A model generated the notes under the pieces. The model ran no database searches and was not told the origin of the DNA. It was given only the letters and a program-made list of their open reading frames with translations. Made by a program: the position numbers and the translations under genes. Positions 1 through 5,946 of a stretch of 6,899 bases of DNA are shown here, piece after piece. Position 1 is the first letter of the stretch. Each line of letters begins with the position of its first letter. Origin of the DNA: an uncultured Oscillospiraceae bacterium (lineage in GTDB: Bacteria; Bacillota; Clostridia; Oscillospirales; Oscillospiraceae); the NCBI GenBank assembly GCA_934572355.1, contig CAKTKV010000086.1, positions 1-6,899 of the forward strand, read 5' to 3'.

Positions 1-983
1 GCGGCAAGAGAGTACATGCCGCGGCAGCAGCCGAGCATCAGGCCGTTCATCGTGCCGATGCAGGAGATGGCGATGAAAAGATTCAGAATATTGCCGAGCA
101 CACCGCCGAAGATGTTCGTGAAAGCGCTGGTCGCGCCGTCGTTCATCAGAACGTCGACGGTCGCGCCGCCGGCAACGCCGACATAGTAGGCGATATAGGT
201 GACGATGATGATTATCCCGCCGATTATCAGCGCCTTGGGCAGGTTGCGCTTTGCGTCCTTGAGCTCGGCATTGATGGAGGTCGCGATTATCCAGCCCTCA
301 TAGGCAAAGGAGGTTGCGCAGACTGCGGCCAGCAGCGGCGCGCCGACACTTCCGGAGACGGTGCCGGTGGCAAAGTTGCTCTGTAGCATGTGCGCCGGGC
401 TTACAAGGCCGACGATGACGCCGACCACTGCCATCAGGAACAGCGGGATGAGCTTTATAACGGTGGTAGAGGTCTGGAGCTTGCCGGCGAGCTTTGGGGA
501 GAGAGCGTTCACGACATACGCGCAGACGAGATAGAACAGCATCAGCGCAAGGCACTCGGGCCCGATGATGCAGCCGCCCTCGGACGCCGGGATTATCAGC
601 GGGAAGTCCGGCCAGCAGGAGGTGATGAACACGAGGGTATAGCGCGCGGAGAGCCACGAGAGCACAGACGTGAGCGTGGGGTAATAGGTCGTCGTCAGGA
701 ACCAGCCGATATAATACCCGTACTTCTTGCCGACCGTGGCCTCGGCATAGTCGACGATGCCGTTGACCTTTTCGTAGCGCTGCGCCATGGCGGCAAAGGC
801 CAGGATGCAGATTATCATTATCGTGCCGCCGATGATCCACGCGAGGATGCCGAGCGGCATGTTGCCCTCGGTCTTCTGGAGAACGGTCTGCGCCTTGAAG
901 AACACGCCGGAGCCGATGACGATCCCGACGACCATGCATATCGCGGTGAACAGGCCAAACTTTTTCTCAAGCTTAGTTTCCAT
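1..983 (-). CDS. APC-superfamily amino acid permease (LAT/SteT-like), 3' end outside window
   Basis: Cytoplasmic-membrane amino acid transporter; substrate not determinable. I translated 327 codons with no stop; the gene continues past the left edge, so roughly the last quarter to third of a usual 430-480-residue permease is missing. The protein opens with a short charged tail, then TM1 with the broken-helix motif GIVIGSGVFFK (residues 20-30), the substrate-binding GSG of the APC fold. Further hydrophobic segments lie near 46-67, 90-120, 143-160, 176-193, 215-236, 251-272 and 293-317. TM6 carries FAYEGW (226-231), close to the F-x-Y-x-GW of LAT-type exchangers such as SteT, followed by the typical loop ELKDAKRNLPKA (240-251). 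The start ATG (981-983) has AAGGAG (991-996) seven bases upstream. It lies 96 bp behind the HAD gene on the same strand but has its own promoter. Family confident; substrate and exchange versus proton symport unknown. Confidence 0.92.
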   Translation of the reverse strand, partial: METKLEKKFGLFTAICMVVGIVIGSGVFFKAQTVLQKTEGNMPLGILAWIIGGTIMIICILAFAAMAQRYEKVNGIVDYAEATVGKKYGYYIGWFLTTTYYPTLTSVLSWLSARYTLVFITSCWPDFPLIIPASEGGCIIGPECLALMLFYLVCAYVVNALSPKLAGKLQTSTTVIKLIPLFLMAVVGVIVGLVSPAHMLQSNFATGTVSGSVGAPLLAAVCATSFAYEGWIIATSINAELKDAKRNLPKALIIGGIIIIVTYIAYYVGVAGGATVDVLMNDGATSAFTNIFGGVLGNILNLFIAISCIGTMNGLMLGCCRGMYSLA

Positions 984-1028
984 ATGCTTGCTCCTTTTTG
1001 ATTTCATATCAGAACATAATATAAAACT

Positions 1029-1056
1029 ACTATACCATGCGGGATTAAAAAGTCAA
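1029..1056 (-). promoter_or_regulatory. Sigma-A-type promoter for the amino acid permease
   Basis: Read on the minus strand, TTGACT (1051-1056) and TATAGT (1029-1034) are separated by 16 bp, each one mismatch from consensus. The predicted transcript would start near 1022, giving a leader of about 40 nt before the permease ATG, which carries the AAGGAG site at 991-996. No terminator hairpin is visible between the HAD stop codon (1080) and this promoter, so some read-through from the HAD gene is possible. The remainder of the 984-1079 gap holds nothing else I can identify. Confidence 0.7.
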
Positions 1057-1079
1057 GCGCATCTAACAAATTGAGCATA

Positions 1080-1751
1080 TTAAATATGGTATACGTATCG
1101 CGCACTAAGGAATTCCGCGAGTTCCGGGACGGACTTGAAGTACCAGCGGCAGTTGGCGCGCATGAAGTCCTCAATGGACTTGATATTGTTTGCCCAGCCG
1201 ACGGCGGCGAAATCGACCCCGCAGCGCAGCGCCATGTCATAGCCGGGCTTGAGGTCGTCTATCATGAGCAGGTCCTCCGCGGTAAGGCCGAAGCGCTTCA
1301 TTATATCCTCAAGCGGGAACGGCGCGGGCTTGCGCTGCTCGGGCGGGTAATCCCAGCCGTAGACGACGTCAGGCTCGGGCAGGGAGTTGGCCTTATAGTC
1401 GCGGCGGATGTTGTGCTCAAGCGAATGGGACACGACGCAGATAAGCCCTCCCTCGGCTTTCTGCCGCTCCATTATCTCGCGGATGCCGGGGTATGCGAGC
1501 GGGATATGGTTTCCCACGTAGGCGCGCCAGTATTCAAGCTCGTCCTTCAATGCGGCATCGTCCATGCCGTATTCCTCACGGCACATCTCGACAAAGCCGG
1601 GTGCGAAGTTCTTCTTGAAGTAATCTTCGAGCGAGCAGGTCCGTCCGGGATAGCGCGAGTTGAGGTATTCCTGAAAGCAGGGGTGGTGTATCGTCGCGGT
1701 GCTGTTGACGACAGTGTCGTCATGGTCGAAGACAAGACATTTGTATTTCAT
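1080..1751 (-). CDS. HAD-superfamily hydrolase (phosphoglycolate phosphatase-like)
   Basis: Cytosolic 223-residue protein, a normal size for a single-domain HAD phosphatase with a small helical C1 cap. All four HAD motifs are present: motif I FDHDDT with nucleophile D9 and acid/base D11; motif II VVSHS with S108; motif III K141 in RKPAP; motif IV MIDDLKPG with D165/D166 for magnesium. The cap occupies roughly residues 17-90 and is rich in aromatic and charged residues. The family removes phosphate from small metabolites through an aspartyl-phosphate; the substrate cannot be read from sequence. The ATG (1749-1751) has GAGAGG (1758-1763) six bases upstream. It follows the terminator of the GTPase operon and has its own promoter, so it appears to be transcribed separately. 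The C-terminal half (KSIEDF, about 191-196, then a helix) fits a normal Rossmann-fold end; nothing looks truncated. Confidence 0.92.
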   Translation of the reverse strand: MKYKCLVFDHDDTVVNSTATIHHPCFQEYLNSRYPGRTCSLEDYFKKNFAPGFVEMCREEYGMDDAALKDELEYWRAYVGNHIPLAYPGIREIMERQKAEGGLICVVSHSLEHNIRRDYKANSLPEPDVVYGWDYPPEQRKPAPFPLEDIMKRFGLTAEDLLMIDDLKPGYDMALRCGVDFAAVGWANNIKSIEDFMRANCRWYFKSVPELAEFLSARYVYHI

Positions 1752-1780
1752 GTGTGACCTCTCGTTTTTGGTTTTGGACT

Positions 1781-1809
1781 ATTCTATCATGGTAGTGCCC
1801 GCTTGAACA
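1781..1809 (-). promoter_or_regulatory. Extended -10 promoter for the HAD hydrolase
   Basis: On the minus strand TAGAAT (1781-1786) is preceded by TGA, giving an extended -10 (TGnTAGAAT), with TGTTCA (1804-1809) as a weak -35 at 17 bp. The weak -35 is typical where an extended -10 compensates. It sits directly between the terminator of the upstream GTPase operon and the HAD start, where a promoter is required. The same element arrangement occurs ahead of the M4 peptidase gene. Confidence 0.6.
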
Positions 1810-1812
1810 GTA

Positions 1813-1847
1813 TAAAAATCGCCGGGGATAAAGTCCCCGGCAATTTT
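1813..1847 (-). terminator. Rho-independent terminator of the GTPase operon
   Basis: A perfect 8-bp GC-rich stem, GCCGGGGA (1821-1828) with TCCCCGGC (1834-1841), closes a 5-nt loop. On the minus strand the hairpin is followed by GATTTTTAT, the U-tract of an intrinsic terminator, and it begins 22 bp after the stop of the second GTPase gene (1863). On the plus strand it also has AATTTT after it, but no plus-strand gene runs into it, so the minus strand is the relevant one. Confidence 0.88.
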
Positions 1848-1862
1848 GCGGTTTATTCAAAA

Positions 1863-2825
1863 TCAATAGAACGTTGCGACAGGCTGCTCCGGTGCCTCGC
1901 ACAGCTCATGCGAAACATAGTTGAGCACGGGACCCTTGCGGCCGTAGGCCTTGTTGAACTTGAAGTTCAGCTTTGCCGTGAGGATCATCCAGCTGTCGTC
2001 CTGCACAGAGTCGGCCTTGTCCCACTGGCAGACCAGCGCAGCGAACTGTATATCCTCGACGCAGCAGGTCATGACGTGCCTGCCGACGATGAAGGTGTTT
2101 GCCGGCATCTTGCTGCGCTTGAGCGCGCGGCACTTGAAGCGCACGGTCTTCCCCTCGTAGTTTGCCGGGGTCTCGCCGAGGTCGCGGTACCACTCGGCAA
2201 AGTCCGCATCGCCTATCTCGATTATCGGCGCGTTCAGGTCGAAGGGCAGGGGATCCTCGATATCGTCATAGACGACCTTGCCGTCAGTGGATTCATAGGC
2301 AATGTCGGCACGGCGGGAGGCGGCGCGCACGACCTTATGGAACTCCATCTTGTCCATATCGGGCTTAAAACGGTTGAAGACAACGAGCTCGCAGCTCTTG
2401 AGCTTATCATAGACGAGCTGGCGCATGTTGCCGTTGTAGCTCAGAAAAGTCCCGGCGTCGGCGAACATGAACTCCTGATAGACGACCCAGCCCTCAGGCA
2501 TCGCGGCATAGAGCGCGTCGAGCAGCCACATGCCGTTATACTCGATAACGACGCGGTCGGCCTTCGTCTCCTGCGCCCACTTGGTGAGGTTCTCATTCGT
2601 GAGCTGCTCCTGACCCTCAAGCACGCGGATGACGACGGTATCGGTCGCGAACTGCTCGGGCGCGTACTCCTCCTCGCCCTCCTCGCAGACGAGCAGCAGG
2701 GTCTTTTCCTTATTGCAGAAGCGCTTGTCCTCAAGCGTCTCCTGTATGAACTTGGTCTTGCCGCTCTCCAGGAAACCCGTGAAGAGATATACCGGCATTT
2801 CCTTCGGCTTTTTATTCAACTTCAA
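1863..2825 (-). CDS. Divergent CobW-like (G3E) P-loop protein with YcgQ/TIGR03943-like C-terminal region
   Basis: 320 residues from the TTG start, probably cytosolic. The N-terminal part is a P-loop NTPase of the CobW/COG0523 group: Walker A GFLESGKT (residues 17-24) and VIEYNG (93-98) where CobW proteins have IIEPSG. The CxCC metal motif of that group is absent, and CEEGEEEY (47-54) stands where ENEFGE would be. The usual base-recognition NKxD is replaced by NRFKPD (151-156). From about residue 200 the sequence stops resembling CobW_C and instead resembles the TIGR03943/DUF1980 family (B. subtilis YcgQ type): a V-x-FKCRALK strand, then TFIVGRHVMTCCVEDIQFAALVC (244-266 in outline) with the C254-C255 pair and D258 that the family conserves. 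The family partner permease (YcgR/DUF318) is not in this window. It overlaps the upstream CobW GTPase gene by 14 nt, so co-expression is near certain. Role: inferred metal trafficking; biochemical activity unproven. Confidence 0.87.
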   Translation of the reverse strand: MKLNKKPKEMPVYLFTGFLESGKTKFIQETLEDKRFCNKEKTLLLVCEEGEEEYAPEQFATDTVVIRVLEGQEQLTNENLTKWAQETKADRVVIEYNGMWLLDALYAAMPEGWVVYQEFMFADAGTFLSYNGNMRQLVYDKLKSCELVVFNRFKPDMDKMEFHKVVRAASRRADIAYESTDGKVVYDDIEDPLPFDLNAPIIEIGDADFAEWYRDLGETPANYEGKTVRFKCRALKRSKMPANTFIVGRHVMTCCVEDIQFAALVCQWDKADSVQDDSWMILTAKLNFKFNKAYGRKGPVLNYVSHELCEAPEQPVATFY

Positions 2826-3960
2826 ACAGCTCCTTCAGCGCCTGCTCGTTGAGCTTAGAACCGATCACGCAGAAACGGCCGGTGACGGCGGCATTGCCGC
2901 GGCGCACGTCATATTCGCCGGGGGTGTAGTCAAAGTAGAGCCAATCGCCGTCGCTTGCGTCGACTATGCCCTTGGCGCGCAGGATGGTGCCGTAGACAGC
3001 GCTCTCATCAAGAGCTTCGAGGATCTTCTTGAGGCTCTCCTCGGTGAACTTGCGCGGCGTCTCCATGCCCCAGCTGGTGAAGACCTCGTCAGCATGGTGG
3101 TGATGGTGATGCTCATGATCGTGATCATGGCAGCCGCAGGAGCACTCATCGCCGTGGTCGTGGTCATGATCGTGGTGATGATGCTCATGCTCCTCGTGGT
3201 CATGATCGTGACCGCAGCAGCACTCGTCATCATCGTCGTCATGGTCGTGATGATGGTGGTGATCGTGGTCATGGTCGTGGCCGCAGCAGCAATCATCGTC
3301 ATCGTCATCGTCGTCATCATGGTCATGATGGTGGTGATGCTCATGCTCGAGCTCCTCCATCTGCGCGCGCAGACCGTTCTTGTCCATCGCTTCAAGGATC
3401 TGCTCGCCGCTGATCTTATCGAGCGGGGTGGTGATAAGGCCGGCATCATGGTTCAGGGTGCGGAGCATGTCAGCCGCGGTCTGCACCTTGGCTTCGGGGG
3501 TGATATCGGTACGGCTCATGACGATGAGGTCGGCATTCTCGACCTGGTCATTGAAGAACTCGCCGAAGTTGCGCATATACATGCGGCACTTGCCGGCATC
3601 GACAACGGTGACCTTCGCGCCGATGTGCGCGCCCTCGACGTGCTCCACGGCCTTTGCGACGTCGGACAGCTTGCCGACGCCTGACGGCTCGATGATGATG
3701 CGGTCGGGCGCATAATCGTCCATGACCTTCTTGAGCGCCTTGGTGAAGTCACCGACCAGCGTACAGCAGATGCAGCCAGAGTTCATTTCGGTGATCTGGA
3801 CACCGGCGTCCTTCAGAAAGCCGCCGTCAATGGCGATCTCGCCGAACTCGTTCTCAATGAGCACGAGCTTCTGTCCCTTGTAGCCCTCGTTGATGAGCTT
3901 GCGGATGAGCGTAGTTTTGCCCGCGCCGAGGAAGCCGGAAAAAATGTCTATTCTTGTCAT
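2812..3960 (-). CDS. CobW/COG0523 G3E-family GTPase with giant His/Asp/Cys metal-binding insert (putative zinc chaperone)
   Basis: Cytosolic GTP-dependent metal-trafficking protein, 382 residues. Motifs in order: Walker A GFLGAGKT (9-16), ENEFGE (36-41), the metal-loading GCICC (62-66), EPSG (91-94), and SRTD (149-152) where NKxD is usual. Residues 206-289 are an extraordinary linker of 36 His, 27 Asp and 9 Cys in 84 residues, followed by a CobW_C domain (about 292-382). COG0523 proteins deliver zinc or other metals to client enzymes and are often induced by zinc limitation; zinc is the likeliest metal here, but cobalt or nickel is not excluded. Start choice: an ATG at 3973-3975 is also in frame, but it overlaps GGAGGG (3968-3973), the ribosome binding site placed seven bases before the ATG at 3958-3960, and the protein from there begins MTRIDIFSGF, as expected for the family. 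First gene of a two-gene operon with the YcgQ-like fusion protein. Confidence 0.93.
   Translation of the reverse strand: MTRIDIFSGFLGAGKTTLIRKLINEGYKGQKLVLIENEFGEIAIDGGFLKDAGVQITEMNSGCICCTLVGDFTKALKKVMDDYAPDRIIIEPSGVGKLSDVAKAVEHVEGAHIGAKVTVVDAGKCRMYMRNFGEFFNDQVENADLIVMSRTDITPEAKVQTAADMLRTLNHDAGLITTPLDKISGEQILEAMDKNGLRAQMEELEHEHHHHHDHDDDDDDDDDCCCGHDHDHDHHHHHDHDDDDDECCCGHDHDHEEHEHHHHDHDHDHGDECSCGCHDHDHEHHHHHHADEVFTSWGMETPRKFTEESLKKILEALDESAVYGTILRAKGIVDASDGDWLYFDYTPGEYDVRRGNAAVTGRFCVIGSKLNEQALKELFEVE
2823..2835 (-). promoter_or_regulatory. Ribosome binding site and TTG start of the second GTPase, inside the first
   Basis: AAGGAG (2830-2835) lies inside the last codons of the upstream GTPase gene. 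It is 4 nt from a TTG (2823-2825) and 10 nt from a second in-frame TTG (2817-2819). The first in-frame ATG (2796-2798, residue 10) has GAAGGA only one base away, which is too close to work well. I therefore chose TTG at 2825; the second TTG would shorten the protein by two residues. The arrangement suggests translational coupling. Confidence 0.55.
3094..3345 (-). repeat. Low-complexity His/Asp/Cys-coding tract with three cysteine-led modules
   Basis: This DNA encodes residues 206-289 of the first GTPase. Three modules begin with a cysteine cluster followed by alternating His-Asp: CCCGHDHDHD at residue 224, CCCGHDHDHE at 247 and CSCGCHDHDH at 273. Poly-Asp (nine in a row at 215-223, five at 241-245) and poly-His runs (five at 208-212, 234-238; six at 284-289) separate them. 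Both CAT and CAC, and both GAT and GAC, are mixed through the runs, for example within the nine-Asp tract. The tract is therefore not a pure trinucleotide array, which argues for selection at protein level even if slippage created it. Confidence 0.9.
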
Positions 3961-3990
3961 GGTAAATCCCTCCATGTGATATACTTTTAT

Positions 3991-4024
3991 TGGCCGTAGG
4001 ACAGATATCTATCTCCACCGGTCA
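3991..4024 (-). promoter_or_regulatory. Imperfect 34-bp inverted repeat over the GTPase transcription start (operator or leader hairpin)
   Basis: Plus-strand ends are TGGCCGTAGGACAGAT (3991-4006) and the matching arm ATCTATCTCCACCGGTCA (4007-4024). Folded as minus-strand RNA, 13 base pairs form (two of them G-U), with one mismatch, two single-base bulges and a 4-nt loop at 4005-4008. It begins immediately after the -10 box, so the predicted start near 4018 lies inside the upstream arm. That makes a DNA operator more likely than a complete RNA hairpin. It does not resemble the Bacillus Zur box that I know of. Confidence 0.45.
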
Positions 4025-4052
4025 ATTATATTATTATACCACCGCGCGTCAA
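4025..4052 (-). promoter_or_regulatory. Sigma-A-type promoter for the two-gene GTPase operon
   Basis: On the minus strand TTGACG (4047-4052) and a perfect TATAAT (4025-4030) are 16 bp apart. A second TATAAT-like hexamer overlaps upstream at 4033-4038 but would be only 8 bp from the -35. The leader from about 4018 to the ATG at 3960 is near 58 nt. Flanking dyads at 3991-4024 and 4049-4069 suggest repression. Confidence 0.72.
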
Positions 4053-4069
4053 GCCCTGCAAGAGCTTGA
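4049..4069. promoter_or_regulatory. Dyad TCAAGC-N9-GCTTGA overlapping the GTPase -35 box
   Basis: TCAAGC (4049-4054) and GCTTGA (4064-4069) are perfect 6-bp inverted arms separated by 9 bp, spanning 21 bp, about two helical turns, over the minus-strand -35 (4047-4052). Position and spacing suit a dimeric transcription factor. A 6-bp dyad can also occur by chance. Confidence 0.25.
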
Positions 4070-4095
4070 ATATTTTCATAGAAACGAGTTATGTC

Positions 4096-4124
4096 TGTTC
4101 AGCGGTGAAACGTTATGATATAAT
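4096..4124 (+). promoter_or_regulatory. Extended -10 promoter for the M4 peptidase operon
   Basis: A perfect TATAAT (4119-4124) preceded by TGA forms an extended -10, with TGTTCA (4096-4101) as a weak -35 at 17 bp. A 6-bp inverted repeat, GGTGAA (4104-4109) and TTCACC (4128-4133), brackets the -10. The leader from about 4131 carries AAGGGAG (4148-4154) nine bases before the ATG at 4164. Together with 4025-4052 this makes the 203-bp gap a divergent promoter region. The stretch 4070-4095 between the two holds nothing I recognise. Confidence 0.68.
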
Positions 4125-4163
4125 TTATTCACCAAATCAACGAGAAAAAGGGAGTGGATTGGC

Positions 4164-5933
4164 ATGAGGAGAACGATCTGCATGATCCTCACCGCGGCGG
4201 CGGTGCTGACCCTGACCGGCTGCGGCGGAGGATACGATACCTACAGGCTCTATCCCAATGAGTTCCTGCTGGGCGAGAGCGTGTCCGATTCCGGGGAGGT
4301 CATCACCCGCGGCAGCGACGGGGATGAATATCCGCAGCTTTTGGAGGAGGATATTCAGGCCATGAACGGAGGAAAGGCGCGCTTCGTCTACGGCGACGAG
4401 GGCTATGTCACCTTCCTTCAGGGCAGGTTCAGCGAGGATAAGATCGAGGACTACGAACAGGCCGTGGCCGCATTGCAGTCCGTGTCCGGGCTTATCGGAC
4501 TCGGCGCGGGGTCGGAGTTCTTCTGCGTCTCCGGCAGTCAGGATGACGACGGGTATACTTATTATACTTTCCAGCAGCGCTACGGCGACGTCACCGTCAT
4601 GTACGCGACGCTGCGCGTGGTGGTCGACCCTGACGGATACGCGGCGGGGCTTTCAAGCTCCTTCGTGCCGAACCTCGGCATCGCGCCGGCTTCCCAGAGC
4701 ATTGAAAAGGAACAGGCCGAGGAGATAGTCAGGCAGCAGTTCCCGGATATCGAGCTGGAATATTACACGGAGCAGACGCACAAGGTCGCCGTGACGATAG
4801 AGGGCGTATCCTACCGGGCGTGGGTGGTGTACACGAGTAACCCCAACACCACGGCGGGCGACTGGGGGATGCAGTACTTTGAGCACTTCGTGGCGGTGGA
4901 CGGGACGTATCTGTACCGCCTGCCCGTCGCGTCCTTTGAAAGCAGCAACACGGATGCCTTCCAGCCGCAGAAATATTTCGACAAGCTTGAGCGGCAGCTG
5001 GTGAGCTATGAGGCCGTCAGGTACGACGGCAGTACCGAGACTCTCACCGTGCCGGTCTCCTATAACCCCGTCACCGGGCGCTACTACCTCATGGACCCGG
5101 AGCGTCTGATCGCCGTAGGCGATTTCTATACCGTGGTCTACGGCGGGGACATGGACTTTATCAGCAGCGACGATCCCACGGTGTGGCGCAACGGCGATGT
5201 GCTGGCTTACGACAGGTACATAAAGGCCTACGATTTTTACGCGGGGCTGGGGCTGTACTCCGTGGACGGCTCGGGACTGCCGATAATGGTATGCGTCAGC
5301 TACTGCGACTTTAACGGGCTGCCCGTGGATAACGCGGGCTACTGCGGCGTTAAATACGGCTGGGCGATATTCGGCGCAAGCGACGTGAACTACTTCAGCG
5401 AGGCCGTGGACGTGGTCGGCCATGAGTTCACCCACGGGGTGACAAGCAGCTCCGCCGTCGGCAACTACTATGCCAACGCCTCCGGTGCGATAAACGAAGC
5501 CTACAGCGACATTATGGGCAACCTCTGCGAAATGATGGGCGGCTACACGAGGGACACCGAGTGGCTGGTCGGCGAAAACAGCGGCTATATCTTCCGCTCG
5601 ATGAGCTCCCCGATGGACTATAAGCAGCCGGTCAAGCTCGGCGGGACGTACTACATGCCGCCGACGGACACACCGTCGCCCGAGGAAAACGACCTCGGCG
5701 GCGTACACCAGAACAGCTCCCTGCTTGCGCAGATGGCGTACATCCTCTATAAGGCGGGCATGACGCTTGACGAGGAGCGCTCGCTCTGGCTCACGTCGAT
5801 CGAGCTCCTGACCCCGACGGTCGGCTATAAGGAGGTACACGCCGCGCTTCTGATGAGCGTGGACATCAACGGCTTCGACGCGCGTTATAAGGACGTCCTC
5901 ACGGAGGCCTTCCGCGCCGCGGACATGATATGA
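4164..5933 (+). CDS. Lipoprotein M4 (thermolysin-family) zinc metallopeptidase with propeptide
   Basis: Extracytoplasmic, lipid-anchored endopeptidase precursor of 589 residues. The type II signal peptide ends in the lipobox LTGC with C20. An FTP-like propeptide region (about 65-135, ending YTFQQRYGDVTVMYA at 132-148) and a PepSY-like region (about 175-250) precede a catalytic domain from about 300. Compared from memory with thermolysin, every catalytic residue is present: zinc ligands H420 and H424 of HEFTH and E445 of NEAYSD; general base E421; Y436 (Tyr157); R478 in RSMSSP (Arg203); D510 and H515 of GGVHQNS (Asp226/His231); and substrate-binding N390-A391. Calcium-site residues D416 and E456 are kept, but L468 stands at the Glu187 position. 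Thermolysin-type enzymes are usually secreted freely; anchoring by lipid points to surface-localised proteolysis, for nutrition or envelope processing. It is translationally close to the following anchored protein. Substrate unknown. Confidence 0.95.
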   Translation: MRRTICMILTAAAVLTLTGCGGGYDTYRLYPNEFLLGESVSDSGEVITRGSDGDEYPQLLEEDIQAMNGGKARFVYGDEGYVTFLQGRFSEDKIEDYEQAVAALQSVSGLIGLGAGSEFFCVSGSQDDDGYTYYTFQQRYGDVTVMYATLRVVVDPDGYAAGLSSSFVPNLGIAPASQSIEKEQAEEIVRQQFPDIELEYYTEQTHKVAVTIEGVSYRAWVVYTSNPNTTAGDWGMQYFEHFVAVDGTYLYRLPVASFESSNTDAFQPQKYFDKLERQLVSYEAVRYDGSTETLTVPVSYNPVTGRYYLMDPERLIAVGDFYTVVYGGDMDFISSDDPTVWRNGDVLAYDRYIKAYDFYAGLGLYSVDGSGLPIMVCVSYCDFNGLPVDNAGYCGVKYGWAIFGASDVNYFSEAVDVVGHEFTHGVTSSSAVGNYYANASGAINEAYSDIMGNLCEMMGGYTRDTEWLVGENSGYIFRSMSSPMDYKQPVKLGGTYYMPPTDTPSPEENDLGGVHQNSSLLAQMAYILYKAGMTLDEERSLWLTSIELLTPTVGYKEVHAALLMSVDINGFDARYKDVLTEAFRAADMI

Positions 5934-5938
5934 GGAGG
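5933..5938 (+). promoter_or_regulatory. Ribosome binding site overlapping the peptidase stop codon
   Basis: AGGAGG (5933-5938) shares its first base with the TGA stop of the M4 peptidase (5931-5933) and stands eight bases before the ATG at 5947. This fixes the start of the downstream gene and supports coupled translation of the two proteins. Confidence 0.85.
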
Positions 5939-5946
5939 CGGGGAAC

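Noticed and set aside
298..1001. Overlapping long frames on both strands within the permease region
   Set aside because: The minus-strand frame ending at 983 gives a full APC permease with a good ribosome binding site; the others are GC-driven shadows with Arg- or His-rich, low-quality translations.
1803..2852. Plus-strand frame of 349 codons opposite the second GTPase
   Set aside because: It runs through the operon terminator and mirrors the minus-strand gene codon for codon, with no motif or initiation signal of its own.
3094..3345. Repetitive DNA that could suggest a CRISPR array or tandem-repeat locus
   Set aside because: There are no constant-length repeats and spacers; the repetition is at codon level inside a coding region, with mixed synonymous codons.
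2629..3684. Long plus-strand frame with a Val/Met/Ile-rich, membrane-like stretch
   Set aside because: It is antisense to the His/Asp tract of the GTPase: complements of CAT/CAC and GAT/GAC read as Met/Val and Ile/Val. It has no ribosome binding site and no family resemblance, while the minus-strand frame has complete GTPase motifs.
3961..3975. Upstream ATG at 3973-3975 as the GTPase start
   Set aside because: It overlaps the GGAGGG site that serves the ATG at 3958-3960, has no ribosome binding site of its own, and would add five residues that the family lacks.
3961..4024. Possible metal riboswitch (for example czcD/NiCo) in the GTPase leader
   Set aside because: The leader is only about 58 nt and holds a single imperfect hairpin that starts upstream of the predicted transcript start; it lacks the four-helix layout and conserved loops of such riboswitches.
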